DNA of 64,000 bases from NCBI RefSeq assembly GCF_004320535.1, contig NZ_SIHY01000001.1:620001-684000 (forward strand). Reading direction: 5' to 3'. How positions within the stretch are numbered: the stretch's first letter is position 1; the number at the start of each line of letters is the position of its first letter. This stretch comes from Arthrobacter sp. S41. GTDB taxonomy: Bacteria; Actinomycetota; Actinomycetes; Actinomycetales; Micrococcaceae. This document shows, one piece after another, positions 28,625 to 40,588 of the stretch. The position numbers and the translations under genes are program-made. The notes under the pieces are model-generated. The model did not search any database. It saw only the letters and a list, made by a program, of their open reading frames with translations, and was not told the DNA's origin.

Positions 28625-29632
28625 ATGATGAAAACACCGTCCGGAGGAACCTATAAACGGGGTGCGCCTGGCACATCCGTGCACACGACTCCCCGAGCCA
28701 AGGACGCGCTGCGAGCAGCCCAGCTGTATTACCTGCAGGATATGAAAATGGAGGTCATCGCCAAGGAGCTGGGCACCTCACGTTCGACGGTGTCCAGATT
28801 GCTGACCCACGCCAAGCGAACCGGCATGGTTTCGATCAGCATCACCCCCAGCGCAAATATGTCCGCACTTTTGGGCAATCAGCTCAGCGAGCATTACGGC
28901 ATCAACTTCAACGTGGTGCCAACTGATGGCTCAATGGATGACTCCGAGCTGCTCTCTCGTGTGTCTGCTCATGCCGCATACCTTTTGGCTGACATCATTT
29001 CCTCGTCGATGACCGTCGGGGTGGCCTGGGGTTCAACAATGCAGGCAGTGTCCACAGCGCTCGCTCCCCACCCGACACATGACACCAAGATCGTCCAACT
29101 TAATGGGGCGGCAAACCCGGTGACCAGTGGCGTGAGCTACGCCAGCGATATTCTCACCCGCTTCGGCCATGCGTTTACCGCCCGAACCGAACAGTTCCCA
29201 GTTCCGGCCTTTTTTGATCGCGCTTCGACACGCGAGGCGATGTGGCAGGAAACCTCCATCAAGCGCGTGCTGAAAGTGCAGCAGGAAATGAACGTGGCCG
29301 TGTTTTCACTCGGTTCGGCTGGCTCCGCGGTGATCTCGCAGGTTTATCGCGGCGGATACCTGACCAAAAATGAGACTCAGGAGCTACGCGTCATGGGTGT
29401 CGTGGGGGACGTGGCCACGGTGTTTTTTGACAAGGACGGCAACAGCTCGAACATTTCGCTTAATTCCCGCTCCACCGGCCCGACCCTGGACTCGCTACGC
29501 AAAGTCCCTACACGCTTCTGCGTTGTCGCCGGTCGCGGCAAGCTCGAGGCGGTGCGCGGAGCGCTAAAGGGTGGGCTGATGACTGACTTGGTCATCGATG
29601 AGGGCACCGCGTTGGCGTTGCTCGACGGGTAG
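28625..29632 (+). CDS. SorC-family sugar-binding transcriptional regulator
   Basis: The 335-residue protein has an N-terminal helix-turn-helix (MEVIAKELGTSRSTVSRLL, about residues 42-60) and a C-terminal sugar-phosphate-binding domain (VGVAWGSTMQAVSTAL, VQLNGAANPVTSGVSYASDI, FCVVAGRGKLEAVRGALKGG). This layout is that of the SorC/CggR branch. It diverges from glpD and shares a palindrome-bearing control region, so control of the glycerol genes in response to a phosphorylated intermediate is a reasonable inference. The ATG at 28625 was chosen; there is no strong ribosome binding site and a neighbouring ATG at 28628 is possible. Confidence 0.82.
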   Translation: MMKTPSGGTYKRGAPGTSVHTTPRAKDALRAAQLYYLQDMKMEVIAKELGTSRSTVSRLLTHAKRTGMVSISITPSANMSALLGNQLSEHYGINFNVVPTDGSMDDSELLSRVSAHAAYLLADIISSSMTVGVAWGSTMQAVSTALAPHPTHDTKIVQLNGAANPVTSGVSYASDILTRFGHAFTARTEQFPVPAFFDRASTREAMWQETSIKRVLKVQQEMNVAVFSLGSAGSAVISQVYRGGYLTKNETQELRVMGVVGDVATVFFDKDGNSSNISLNSRSTGPTLDSLRKVPTRFCVVAGRGKLEAVRGALKGGLMTDLVIDEGTALALLDG

Positions 29633-29642
29633 GATTTCACTT

Positions 29643-30542
29643 ATGCACCAACGACAACAGCTAATATCCACGCACCAGATTAATGGTTCGACGCTCAAGG
29701 TCTTCATCACCACGGCGCGCAAACCGGCACAGGGCGTAATTTTTGCGGTACATGGCTTCCGCGGGGACCACCACGGTCTGGCCCGCATCGTCTCCCACCT
29801 TGAGCACTACACGGTGATTGTGCCCGATCTGCCCGGTTTTGGTGCGTCCACCTCAATGCGCGACATTGAGCACGATGTTTCTGGCTATGCGCAGATACTC
29901 AATGAGCTGGCTTCGCAATTGCACCTTGATGGCCGGGTGCACTTACTTGGGCATTCCTTTGGCTCGATCGTCGCCGCAAAATTGGCTACGCAGCGAGAAT
30001 TTGCATCGCTGGTTTTGCTTAATCCCATCTCCGAACTCGCACTGGATTCTTCGCAGGCGCTGCTGGCCAAGCTCACCAGCGCTTACTACGAGGTGTGCGC
30101 CAAACTGCCCGCCGCCGTGGCAGAACCTGCGCTACGATCGAAGCTTTTCAGCGACGCCATGAGCCTGGTGATGACCAAAAGCAAGGATCCGGCGATCCGC
30201 GCCTATGTTCGCGATCAACACCGCGCCTACTTTGGTGGATTCCAAACGCGCAGCATCCTGGCGCAGTCCTATCGTGCGTCGATCACCGCCACTGTTGGGG
30301 ACTACTCCCCCGAGCTTAAACTGCCGACCCTTATGGTGGGCGGGATGCAGGACGAACTGGGTACCCCGGCAACTCAAGAACAGCTGCGGCGTAGTTTTGC
30401 CAACGCGTCGTTGGTGATGCTGGAAAATGTCGGGCACCTGATCCACTACGAGAAGGCGCCAGAAACCGCCAGCGAAATCGCGCGTTTCCTAGCGGCGTTG
30501 GCCACAGCGGATTCCGTGCCCAGCGGCGAACCGCTCGCCTAG
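29643..30542 (+). CDS. Alpha/beta hydrolase
   Basis: The 299-residue protein has the alpha/beta hydrolase fold: an oxyanion-hole motif AVHGFRGDHHGL, nucleophile elbow LLGHSFGSIVA with Ser as nucleophile, a possible acid in VGGMQDELGTP, and catalytic His in ENVGHLIHYEK. A cap region of about 80 residues lies between them. AGGA lies 8 nt before the ATG. It starts 10 bp after the SorC-type regulator stop, so the two are probably co-transcribed. The substrate is unknown; a monoacylglycerol or other ester linked to glycerol use would fit the neighbourhood but is only a guess. Its stop shares CTAG with the convergent priA stop. Confidence 0.8.
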   Translation: MHQRQQLISTHQINGSTLKVFITTARKPAQGVIFAVHGFRGDHHGLARIVSHLEHYTVIVPDLPGFGASTSMRDIEHDVSGYAQILNELASQLHLDGRVHLLGHSFGSIVAAKLATQREFASLVLLNPISELALDSSQALLAKLTSAYYEVCAKLPAAVAEPALRSKLFSDAMSLVMTKSKDPAIRAYVRDQHRAYFGGFQTRSILAQSYRASITATVGDYSPELKLPTLMVGGMQDELGTPATQEQLRRSFANASLVMLENVGHLIHYEKAPETASEIARFLAALATADSVPSGEPLA

Positions 30543-32500
30543 AGCACGTCGTAGGGGTCGATCGTTATAGTCACGATCGGGTCCTTCGCTGCAGACATGC
30601 TCGAGCGCAGATGGCGCAGGGCGCCAGTGACCTCGTGTCCATCGGCGTAGGAGAAGAACAGTACGTAGCGGTGCTGAATTGGCGGACCGTCGATCACCGT
30701 CGGGCCATGAATTTGCACCCGGGCACGGGTTTCAACGTCGAGGGCCGCGATCAGGCGTTGCGCGCCAGGACCGGAAATGATCGCACTGCGCACCGCTGGC
30801 GGTAAACCAACCTCCCGGCGTTCAGCCAATTCGCGATCGGCAAATCCGGCCGGGTCATAACGTACCAGCGAGGCCCCGGCAGGGCTGGGGTGCCCGGTGA
30901 GGACTACAACGCCGTCGCTTCGGGCCATGGAGGCGGCGGTAAACCAGCGGGCGAGAACTTCTTCGGAGTTTCGCAAGGAGTCATGGGCGAGCATCTTGTC
31001 GGCGTCGAGCAATAACACCGCTGCGTAGCCGCCTTCAACCAACGGTTCTACTCCTGGTGTGGCCACCACCAGCGCCGGTTTATCAGGTATTTTTTCGACC
31101 GGTTTTGCTCCGGTGGAGGAAATAACGCTGACCTTCGGGAAGGCCAACCCGAGTTCGTCGGCGGTGCGCTCGGCCCCGATGCTGGCTGCTCGGATGCGTG
31201 GTGATGAACAATTCTGGCACCGGTAGTCGTGGAACTGCTCGCCACACCAGCGGCAGGCCACATGAGAATCCTTGCCGGCGATGTGTAGCGGACCCTGACA
31301 CCGAGTGCAGCGCGCTAGTGTGCGGCAGTCCTGGCAGGCCACGGCCGGGACAAAGCCGGTGCGTGCTACCTGCACCAAAACCGGACCGGTTTCTAGCGCC
31401 TTGCTTGCTTCCCGCCAGGCCAGTGACGGAATTCTGGCGCGGGCTAGGGTCGGATCGCGCTCGAGTTCAAAATCGTTGGTTGTTGCCGTGACCCGTGCGG
31501 TGAGTTCCCGCAGCGCTGCTCGCGGCATTTTCAGCTCGGTCGCCCAGCCCGTGCTGACCAATCGCTGTGCCTCAACCGATCGGGAGGCACTAGCGATCAG
31601 CAGAGAAATGCCGGCTTGGGTGCTGCGCAGTAGCAACACCTCGCGGCTGTGCTGATACGGGGCGCGCTGTTCGCGGTGCGACTGGTCCGCATCCTGCCAC
31701 AGAATCATCAATTCGAGCTCTGGCACGTGGCAGAGCGCCGCCGAACGGGTGCCGATGACGATCTGCACGTGTCCGCCGATGGCACGCAGGAAGTTCCGGT
31801 AACGCGGGGTTGGCCCGTCGTCGGCTTGCAACCGGGCATAGGACTCCGGGCCAAAATGATCGTCGAGGTACTGGCTGAGGATTTTTACATCGCGCGCATC
31901 GGGCACAATGAGCAACACCCGCTTGCCGCGTTGAAGCACAGGCCGGGCCGCGTCCATCAAGAACCCGGGCCAAAAACCGTGCATGTTGGGTACCCAAGTT
32001 GCCACAGCTCGCAGCAGCTGCCCACTTGACCACGCCTCGATCGCCCTAGGCCCATTTTCGTAGCGCTCGATCTGGTTCTGCGTCTCCTGCAGTTCCGGGT
32101 TAACGGTGGCCAGTTCCTCTTTTTCTACCTTTGCGGCGCGCGCGGGAACCGCCGAGCGCACCACATCCCACAAAGTTCCAGCATAGCGGGTGGCCACCTC
32201 GCCGGCTGCGTGGAGTACTTCAGGGAACAGCGTGACTTGTTCGCTGACGATTTTGCTCAGCGGCTTAAGCTTCATCGCCGTTGCATGGTCCTCGAGAATT
32301 TCGACGATGAACCCGGCGGGCTGTTGGTGCCCAAAAGGGACCTTGACCCGGATACCCGCAACGGCCTGGGTGGCCATGGAGTCGGGAATTTCGTAGTCGA
32401 AGAGCCGGTCCAAATGTGGAACCGATGAATCAATCAGCACCCGAGCAACCCGCGTACGGCGGGTCAGCTCGGGTGCTGCGATCAGAGCGTCTTGCTGCAC
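30539..32500 (-). CDS. priA: Primosomal protein N' (PriA), helicase motifs lost
   Basis: PriA restarts stalled replication forks. The 653-residue protein keeps the N-terminal DNA-binding domain (ARVLIDSSVPHLDRLFDYEIP, in which LDRLFDYEIP is the PriA hallmark) and the zinc-binding cysteines (CQDCRTLARCTRCQ, ACRWCGEQFHDYRCQNC). No Walker A GxGKT is present in the helicase region. The Walker B position reads ILWQDADQSHR instead of DEEH. This loss is usual for actinobacterial PriA, which is thought to act without ATP-driven unwinding. The GTG at 32500 has AGGA 9 nt upstream and lies 10 bp after metK. Confidence 0.9.
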   Translation of the reverse strand: MQQDALIAAPELTRRTRVARVLIDSSVPHLDRLFDYEIPDSMATQAVAGIRVKVPFGHQQPAGFIVEILEDHATAMKLKPLSKIVSEQVTLFPEVLHAAGEVATRYAGTLWDVVRSAVPARAAKVEKEELATVNPELQETQNQIERYENGPRAIEAWSSGQLLRAVATWVPNMHGFWPGFLMDAARPVLQRGKRVLLIVPDARDVKILSQYLDDHFGPESYARLQADDGPTPRYRNFLRAIGGHVQIVIGTRSAALCHVPELELMILWQDADQSHREQRAPYQHSREVLLLRSTQAGISLLIASASRSVEAQRLVSTGWATELKMPRAALRELTARVTATTNDFELERDPTLARARIPSLAWREASKALETGPVLVQVARTGFVPAVACQDCRTLARCTRCQGPLHIAGKDSHVACRWCGEQFHDYRCQNCSSPRIRAASIGAERTADELGLAFPKVSVISSTGAKPVEKIPDKPALVVATPGVEPLVEGGYAAVLLLDADKMLAHDSLRNSEEVLARWFTAASMARSDGVVVLTGHPSPAGASLVRYDPAGFADRELAERREVGLPPAVRSAIISGPGAQRLIAALDVETRARVQIHGPTVIDGPPIQHRYVLFFSYADGHEVTGALRHLRSSMSAAKDPIVTITIDPYDVL

Positions 32501-32510
32501 TGCGTAGATC

Positions 32511-33716
32511 CTAGGCGTTGAACCAGTTGCGCAACGCGTCCACTCGGTCCAGCTTCTCCCAGGTAAAATCGTTGTCGTCCCGGCCAAAGTGGCCGTGGGC
32601 AGCGGTTTTGCGGTAGATCGGGCGCTTCAGATCAAGATCTTCGATGATTCCCAGTGGGCGCAGGTCGAAGACCTCGTTGATGGCCTTGGTGATCTTCGCT
32701 GGGTCAACGGTTTCGGTGCCGAAAGTCTCGACGTAGAGTCCGACAGGGCGAGCCACACCGATAGCGTAGGCAACTTGGACCTCGGCACGACGTGCCAGGC
32801 CGGCAGCGACCACGTTCTTAGCTACCCAGCGCATGGCGTAAGCGGCCGAGCGGTCAACCTTCGATGGGTCCTTACCGGAGAAGGCGCCACCACCGTGGCG
32901 AGCGAAGCCGCCATAGGTGTCAACGATGATCTTGCGCCCGGTCAAACCGGCGTCTCCTACCGGACCACCAATAATGAATGGACCCGATGGGTTCAAGATG
33001 ACATTGGTCTTGGACATGTCCAGGCCTGAGCGTTCCAGAATCGGGGTGACCACCTCTTCATACAGGTCAGCCTTGAGGGTGGCCAGTTCGTACTCAGAGG
33101 CATGCTGGCTGGAGACAACCACGGTGTCTACCGAAACCGGCTTATCACCGTCGTAGCCGATGGTCACCTGGGTCTTGCCGTCCGGGCGCAGCAACGGCAT
33201 GCGACCGTTTTTTCGCACCTGGGTAAGACGCTCGGACAGACGGTGCGCGAGGAAGATCGGGGTCGGCATCAGCGAGTCGGTTTCATCCGAAGCGTAGCCA
33301 AACATCAGGCCTTGGTCCCCGGCGCCCTGCAGGTCGCGCGGGTCCTTAGCGGTACCTTCGCGCGACTCCAGCGAGTTGAAGACGCCGTCGTGAATCTCTT
33401 GGGATTGCTGGCCGATCGACACGGAGACACCGCAACGCGCGCCGTCAAAACCGTTGGCCGACGAGTCGTAGCCGATGTCCAGAATGGTTTTGCGGACGAT
33501 CTCAGGGATCTCGACATAACCGTTGGTGGTCACCTCACCGGCCACGTGCACCAGTCCGGTGGTGGTCAGGGTCTCGACGGCGACCTTGGAATCGGGGTCC
33601 TGCGCCAGCATGGCGTCGAGGATCGCATCCGAAATCTGATCGCAAATCTTGTCCGGGTGTCCCTCGGTCACGGATTCCGAGGTGAAAAGACGAAGTTCAG
33701 GGGTTGTTGAAGTCAC
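32511..33716 (-). CDS. metK: S-adenosylmethionine synthetase
   Basis: MetK makes S-adenosylmethionine from methionine and ATP. The 401-residue protein has [20 protein letters not shown], the signature [12 protein letters not shown] and the phosphate-binding [16 protein letters not shown]. The start is GTG with only a weak upstream ribosome binding site. It lies between coaBC (80 bp upstream) and priA, a common actinobacterial arrangement. I looked for a SAM riboswitch in the 80-bp gap and saw none. Confidence 0.97.
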   Translation of the reverse strand: MTSTTPELRLFTSESVTEGHPDKICDQISDAILDAMLAQDPDSKVAVETLTTTGLVHVAGEVTTNGYVEIPEIVRKTILDIGYDSSANGFDGARCGVSVSIGQQSQEIHDGVFNSLESREGTAKDPRDLQGAGDQGLMFGYASDETDSLMPTPIFLAHRLSERLTQVRKNGRMPLLRPDGKTQVTIGYDGDKPVSVDTVVVSSQHASEYELATLKADLYEEVVTPILERSGLDMSKTNVILNPSGPFIIGGPVGDAGLTGRKIIVDTYGGFARHGGGAFSGKDPSKVDRSAAYAMRWVAKNVVAAGLARRAEVQVAYAIGVARPVGLYVETFGTETVDPAKITKAINEVFDLRPLGIIEDLDLKRPIYRKTAAHGHFGRDDNDFTWEKLDRVDALRNWFNA

Positions 33717-33796
33717 CTTGTTACTCTATCTGGTCTGGTGGACCGTTAAGCAGTTGTTGCGACAATACGTGACCAAGCCGCACATGGCTCAGCTCA

Positions 33797-35020
33797 CTAT
33801 TCTTGCGCAGCATGTCCTTTTGTTGCGTGGGAAATCTGTTCGATGACGACCCGGGCCACCTCTAATTTGCTTCCGGCAGCATGGACCGAGTCGCTCGAGC
33901 CGGCAAAAAGCACGTGAATGCTGTTGGTGTCCTGGCCAAAGGTCAGCGTGGCACCAACTTCATTCACGACCAGCATCTCGCATCCCTTACGGGCGAGTTT
34001 GGCGCGTCCATAGTCAAGAACCGTGCCCTGCTCATCGCCCGTTTCAGCGGCGAATCCCACGATGAAGGGCGGAAGCTGGGCGTTGGTGGCACGTTGCGCC
34101 ACCACTTCGGCCAAAATATCTGGGTTCCGCACCAGTTCGACGACGGGGGCGGAATACTCATCGCGCTTCTTGATTTTCGAATTTTCGATCGTTGCCGGTC
34201 GGAAGTCAGCGACCGCGGCGTTCATGATCAGCACGTCCTGACCAGGTGCATGGGTGAAGACCGCCTCATGCAAGTCCTGTGCGCTGGAGGCTTCGATCAG
34301 CGTCACCCCGTGCGGGGCGGGCACCTCCAAATGGCAGGCGATCAGTGTGACTTCGGCGCCAGCTGCCCTTGCAGCTTCTGCCAGAGCCACACCTTGGCGT
34401 CCCGAAGAACGGTTGCCCAAGAACCGCACCGGGTCAAGTGGTTCACGAGTACCGCCGGCGGTAATCAGCACCTTGGTCCCGGCGAGTCTCGCATCGCCGA
34501 GTAGGTCCTGAACGGAAGCGAAAATTTCTTCGGGCTCAGGCAGGCGTCCGGGGCCAGAATCCTTGCCCGTGAGGCGCCCGGTGGCCGGATTAATAATCCG
34601 CACTCCCCTGTCGCGCAGGGTTTGTACGTTGGCGACCGTGGCTGGGTGCTGCCACATCTCGGTGTGCATGGCCGGAGCCATCACTACCGGAGCGCGGGTA
34701 GCCAGCAAAGTGCCGGTGAGCAGATCGTTGGCCAAACCGGCGGCGGCCTTAGCCATAAGGTCTGCGGTGGCTGGGACAACAAGGACCAGATCGGCCAGCT
34801 GACCTAGTCGCACATGGTTCACGTCCTGAACCCCGTCAAAAACGTTGGAGGTCACGCGGTTGCCCGACAGTGCTTCCCAGGTGGCGTCGCCGACGAAGTT
34901 TTCGACGTTGCTGGTGGGGATCACGTCAACGTGGTGTCCGGCTTCGCGCAGTAGACGCAGGAGCAGGACCGACTTATAGGCAGCGATTCCTGCCGAGACG
35001 CCTAGAACGATTCGCTTCAC
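33797..35020 (-). CDS. coaBC: Bifunctional CoaBC (phosphopantothenoylcysteine synthetase/decarboxylase)
   Basis: The fused enzyme makes 4'-phosphopantetheine in coenzyme A synthesis. The N-terminal flavoprotein CoaC domain (about residues 1-180) has GVSAGIAAYKSVLLLRLL and VMAPAMHTEMWQHPAT. The C-terminal CoaB domain has ITAGGTREPLDPVRFLGNRS and KIKKRDEYSAPVVELVRNPD. The 407-residue length is normal for the fusion. The start is GTG with AAGGAAG about 6 nt upstream. A terminator separates it from rpoZ, so it probably has its own promoter in the 134-bp gap, where a small TGGCAG-AAA-CTGCCA hairpin (35066-35080) also lies. Confidence 0.96.
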   Translation of the reverse strand: MKRIVLGVSAGIAAYKSVLLLRLLREAGHHVDVIPTSNVENFVGDATWEALSGNRVTSNVFDGVQDVNHVRLGQLADLVLVVPATADLMAKAAAGLANDLLTGTLLATRAPVVMAPAMHTEMWQHPATVANVQTLRDRGVRIINPATGRLTGKDSGPGRLPEPEEIFASVQDLLGDARLAGTKVLITAGGTREPLDPVRFLGNRSSGRQGVALAEAARAAGAEVTLIACHLEVPAPHGVTLIEASSAQDLHEAVFTHAPGQDVLIMNAAVADFRPATIENSKIKKRDEYSAPVVELVRNPDILAEVVAQRATNAQLPPFIVGFAAETGDEQGTVLDYGRAKLARKGCEMLVVNEVGATLTFGQDTNSIHVLFAGSSDSVHAAGSKLEVARVVIEQISHATKGHAAQE

Positions 35021-35116
35021 TAGGGACTTCCTTGAAGTGTCGGTGCTAATTGACGAGCCGCCGGCTGGCAGAAACTGCCACGGGACTCAACGGCTTGTGC
35101 TTAAAGGTGCTTAACC

Positions 35117-35144
35117 AAAAAGAAGGCGCCCTAATCAGGGCGCC
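35117..35144 (-). terminator. Terminator downstream of rpoZ
   Basis: GGCGCCCT pairs with AGGGCGCC around AATC, followed on the minus strand by TTCTTTTTGG. It lies 10 bp past the rpoZ stop and ends the mihF-gmk-rpoZ transcript. Confidence 0.85.
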
Positions 35145-35154
35145 AACTTTTGAA

Positions 35155-35415
35155 TTAGTCCTCGACGACCTCTGCCGGAGTGACCTTGAGTAAGGTTTCA
35201 TCCAGTTCGCGCAAGGCGATGGTCAGCGGCTTCTCGTTCAGCTTGGTCTCGACCAATGGACCAACATACTCGAACAGGCCTTCATTCAGCTGTGCGTAGT
35301 AAGCGTTGATCTGGCGTGCTCGCTTAGCCGAGTTGAGCACGATGGCGTACTTCGAGTCGTTGGTCTCAAGCAACGAGTCGATCGATGGGTTAATGATTCC
35401 CTCTAGGTTGGACAC
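35155..35415 (-). CDS. rpoZ: RNA polymerase omega subunit
   Basis: Omega helps assemble and stabilise RNA polymerase. The 86-residue protein has the conserved region [20 protein letters not shown] followed by [11 protein letters not shown] and ends in an actinobacterial-type tail ([12 protein letters not shown]). It starts with GTG, 11 bp after gmk. The gmk-rpoZ pair is conserved. Confidence 0.95.
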   Translation of the reverse strand: MSNLEGIINPSIDSLLETNDSKYAIVLNSAKRARQINAYYAQLNEGLFEYVGPLVETKLNEKPLTIALRELDETLLKVTPAEVVED

Positions 35416-35426
35416 AGGACTCCCTA

Positions 35427-35990
35427 TTAGTCGTTCTTAAGCCCCATGAGGGCTACAAGCTCTTCGGCGGCACGTGCCACATCGTCATTAACGATGGTCA
35501 CGTCGAATTCAGATTCCGCCGCAAGTTCTAGTTTAGCGGTTTCTAGGCGACGTTGCTGTTCTTCGGGCGATTCAGTGCCACGCCCCACAAGGCGACGTAC
35601 CAATTCATCCCACGAAGGCGGGGCCAGGAAGACAAATTTTGCCTCCGGCATCGACTCCTTCACCTGACGTGCACCCTGCAGATCAATCTCTAACAGGACT
35701 TTTTTGCCGTCAGCCACTGCATCTTCAACCGTCGATCGGATGGTGCCGTAGCTATTCTGGCCGTGGACTACAGCCCACTCCAGCATCTGCCCATCTTCGA
35801 CGAGCTCATGGAAACGATCAGGGCCCACAAAGAAGTAGTGAACTCCGTCCTGTTCCCCTGGTCGAGCGTTTCGTGTCGTTGCGGACACCGAGAGCCAGAC
35901 ATCTGGGTAGTTGTCACGGATGTAGGTGGAGACAGTTCCCTTACCTACGGCCGTGGGGCCGGCTAGAACAGTTACCGACGCAGCGGTCAT
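35427..35990 (-). CDS. gmk: Guanylate kinase
   Basis: Gmk converts GMP to GDP with ATP. The 187-residue protein has the P-loop [12 protein letters not shown] and the GMP-binding [21 protein letters not shown], then [14 protein letters not shown] and IFL-type sheet residues ([20 protein letters not shown]). The P-loop reads AVGKGT where most proteins have GVGKGT or GAGKST. It lies 3 bp after mihF. Confidence 0.95.
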   Translation of the reverse strand: MTAASVTVLAGPTAVGKGTVSTYIRDNYPDVWLSVSATTRNARPGEQDGVHYFFVGPDRFHELVEDGQMLEWAVVHGQNSYGTIRSTVEDAVADGKKVLLEIDLQGARQVKESMPEAKFVFLAPPSWDELVRRLVGRGTESPEEQQRRLETAKLELAAESEFDVTIVNDDVARAAEELVALMGLKND

Positions 35991-35993
35991 TGA

Positions 35994-36329
35994 CTACACT
36001 TTCGTTTTTGGCGGGCTTTGCTTGAAGTGCTCGGTGATTGCGGTGCGCTGCTTGCGCCCCAGTCCACGCAGTCGGCGGGATGGGGAAATGCCAAGGCGTT
36101 CCAACAAGTTTGCCGCGCGTACTTCGCCGACGCCCGGCACCGATTCCAGAAGGTCCATGACACGCATGCGTCCCACGGCTTCATCTTCGTATACCAAGTC
36201 TAGTACGTCGGTGATGGAAATTTTGCCGGCGCTGAACTCAGCCTTGATTTCCGCACGACGTGTGCGGGCAGCAAGGGCTTTGGCGCGGGCCCGGATACGA
36301 TCTTCGTCAGAGAGTTCTCGCAGTACCAT
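35994..36329 (-). CDS. mihF: Integration host factor, actinobacterial type
   Basis: mIHF is an essential nucleoid-associated DNA-binding protein of Actinobacteria. The 111-residue protein has the conserved core AEFSAGKISITDVLDLVYED and the helix-two-turn-helix DNA-binding region VPGVGEVRAANLLERLGISP, followed by RRLRGLGRKQRTAI. AAGGATGG lies 8 nt before the ATG. It is the first gene of mihF-gmk-rpoZ, with a well-formed promoter and a palindrome over the -10 box. Confidence 0.95.
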   Translation of the reverse strand: MVLRELSDEDRIRARAKALAARTRRAEIKAEFSAGKISITDVLDLVYEDEAVGRMRVMDLLESVPGVGEVRAANLLERLGISPSRRLRGLGRKQRTAITEHFKQSPPKTKV

Positions 36330-36362
36330 CGTTCAGCCATCCTTAATGTGTAGTTGACTAAG

Positions 36363-36403
36363 GCTATGTTGAGAAACATAGCTTTCAAACGCTGCTTTTG
36401 CAA
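36363..36403 (-). promoter_or_regulatory. mihF promoter with overlapping palindrome
   Basis: TTGCAA (36398-36403), a 17-bp spacer and TATGTT (36375-36380) form a good promoter on the minus strand. A perfect dyad, GCTATGTT-GAGA-AACATAGC read on the plus strand (36363-36382), covers the -10 box and transcription start, a typical repressor position. Confidence 0.65.
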
Positions 36404-36407
36404 GACT

Positions 36408-36452
36408 AAACGCGTCGTGGCTACCAGAAACTCTAGTAGCCACGACGCGTTT
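36408..36452 (-). terminator. Terminator of the pyr operon
   Basis: AAACGCGTCGTGGCTAC pairs perfectly with GTAGCCACGACGCGTTT (17 bp) around an 11-nt loop, 23 bp past the pyrF stop. The T run lies partly within the stem. Confidence 0.85.
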
Positions 36453-36474
36453 GTGTCACGAACCTATTTTTCAA

Positions 36475-37309
36475 CTACCCCGCGGCGATCAATTCATCGC
36501 GTACGCTGCGTGCTTTCTCGCGAAGGGCCGCTACATTCGGCCCGACTTTGAGAATGTCTCGACTGCTGGTGCCCAGCACCTGCGAGTAGCTCGAGGCGAA
36601 TGACTTGGCGATATCTTTCGCGGTCGCACCCTGAGCCCCGAGGCCCGGAGTGAGCAGCGGAGCTTTGCTGGCGCTCAGGTCGATGCCCAGTTTTTGTGGT
36701 GCGTCCCCGATGGTGGCGCCAACTACCAAACCGACGTGACCCAAATCTACTGCAGCAGCATTTTCCCGGGTGACTTGGTCGATAATTGATTTAGCAACCG
36801 AGTTTTCACCACCAACGTGCTGCACCGAGGGGCCTTCTGGGTTGGAGGTCAGCCCGAGGACAAACACTCCCCTGCCGGTGGCGGCAGCCAGATCGAGCGC
36901 CGGACGCAGGGACTCGTAACCCAAGTATGGGCTCAGAGTTACCGCATCGGAAGCCAGCGGAGATTCATCATCGAGCCAAGCGGTCGCATAGGCGGCCATG
37001 GTCGAACCAATATCCCCACGTTTCGCATCGGCCAAGGTGAGCAGCCCGGCAGCCTTGGCCGCAGCCAAAGTTTCCTCGAGGGCAGCAAAACCGGCCGAAC
37101 CGAAACGCTCGTAAAGGGCAACCTGCGGCTTGAGGATCGCGGCGGCACCGGCCATGGCTTCCACCACGGTCAGTGAGAAAGATCGCACACCTTCGGCCGT
37201 ATTTTCCAGCCCCCAGGCTTCCAGCAACGCCGGATGCGGGTCGATTCCCACACACAGCGGGCCGTAAGCCTGCATGGCAGAACGCAGGCGGTCACCAAAT
37301 AGGATCGGG

Positions 37310-37329
<20 letters not shown>
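36475..37329 (-). CDS. pyrF: Orotidine-5'-phosphate decarboxylase (type 2)
   Basis: PyrF converts orotidine monophosphate to UMP, the last step of de novo synthesis. The 284-residue length and the motifs [43 protein letters not shown] (catalytic Lys-Asp set) and [16 protein letters not shown] are those of the long type-2 enzyme found in Actinobacteria. The first ATG at 37329 has GAGG 9 nt upstream and overlaps the carB end by 20 bp; an internal ATG at 37317 is possible. It closes the pyr operon. Confidence 0.95.

Positions 37330-40587
<3,258 letters not shown>

Positions 40588-40588
<1 letters not shown>

Noticed and set aside
33717-33796. SAM riboswitch upstream of metK.
   Set aside because: The 80-bp gap is too short and shows only a small GGTC/GACC hairpin, none of the conserved SAM riboswitch elements.
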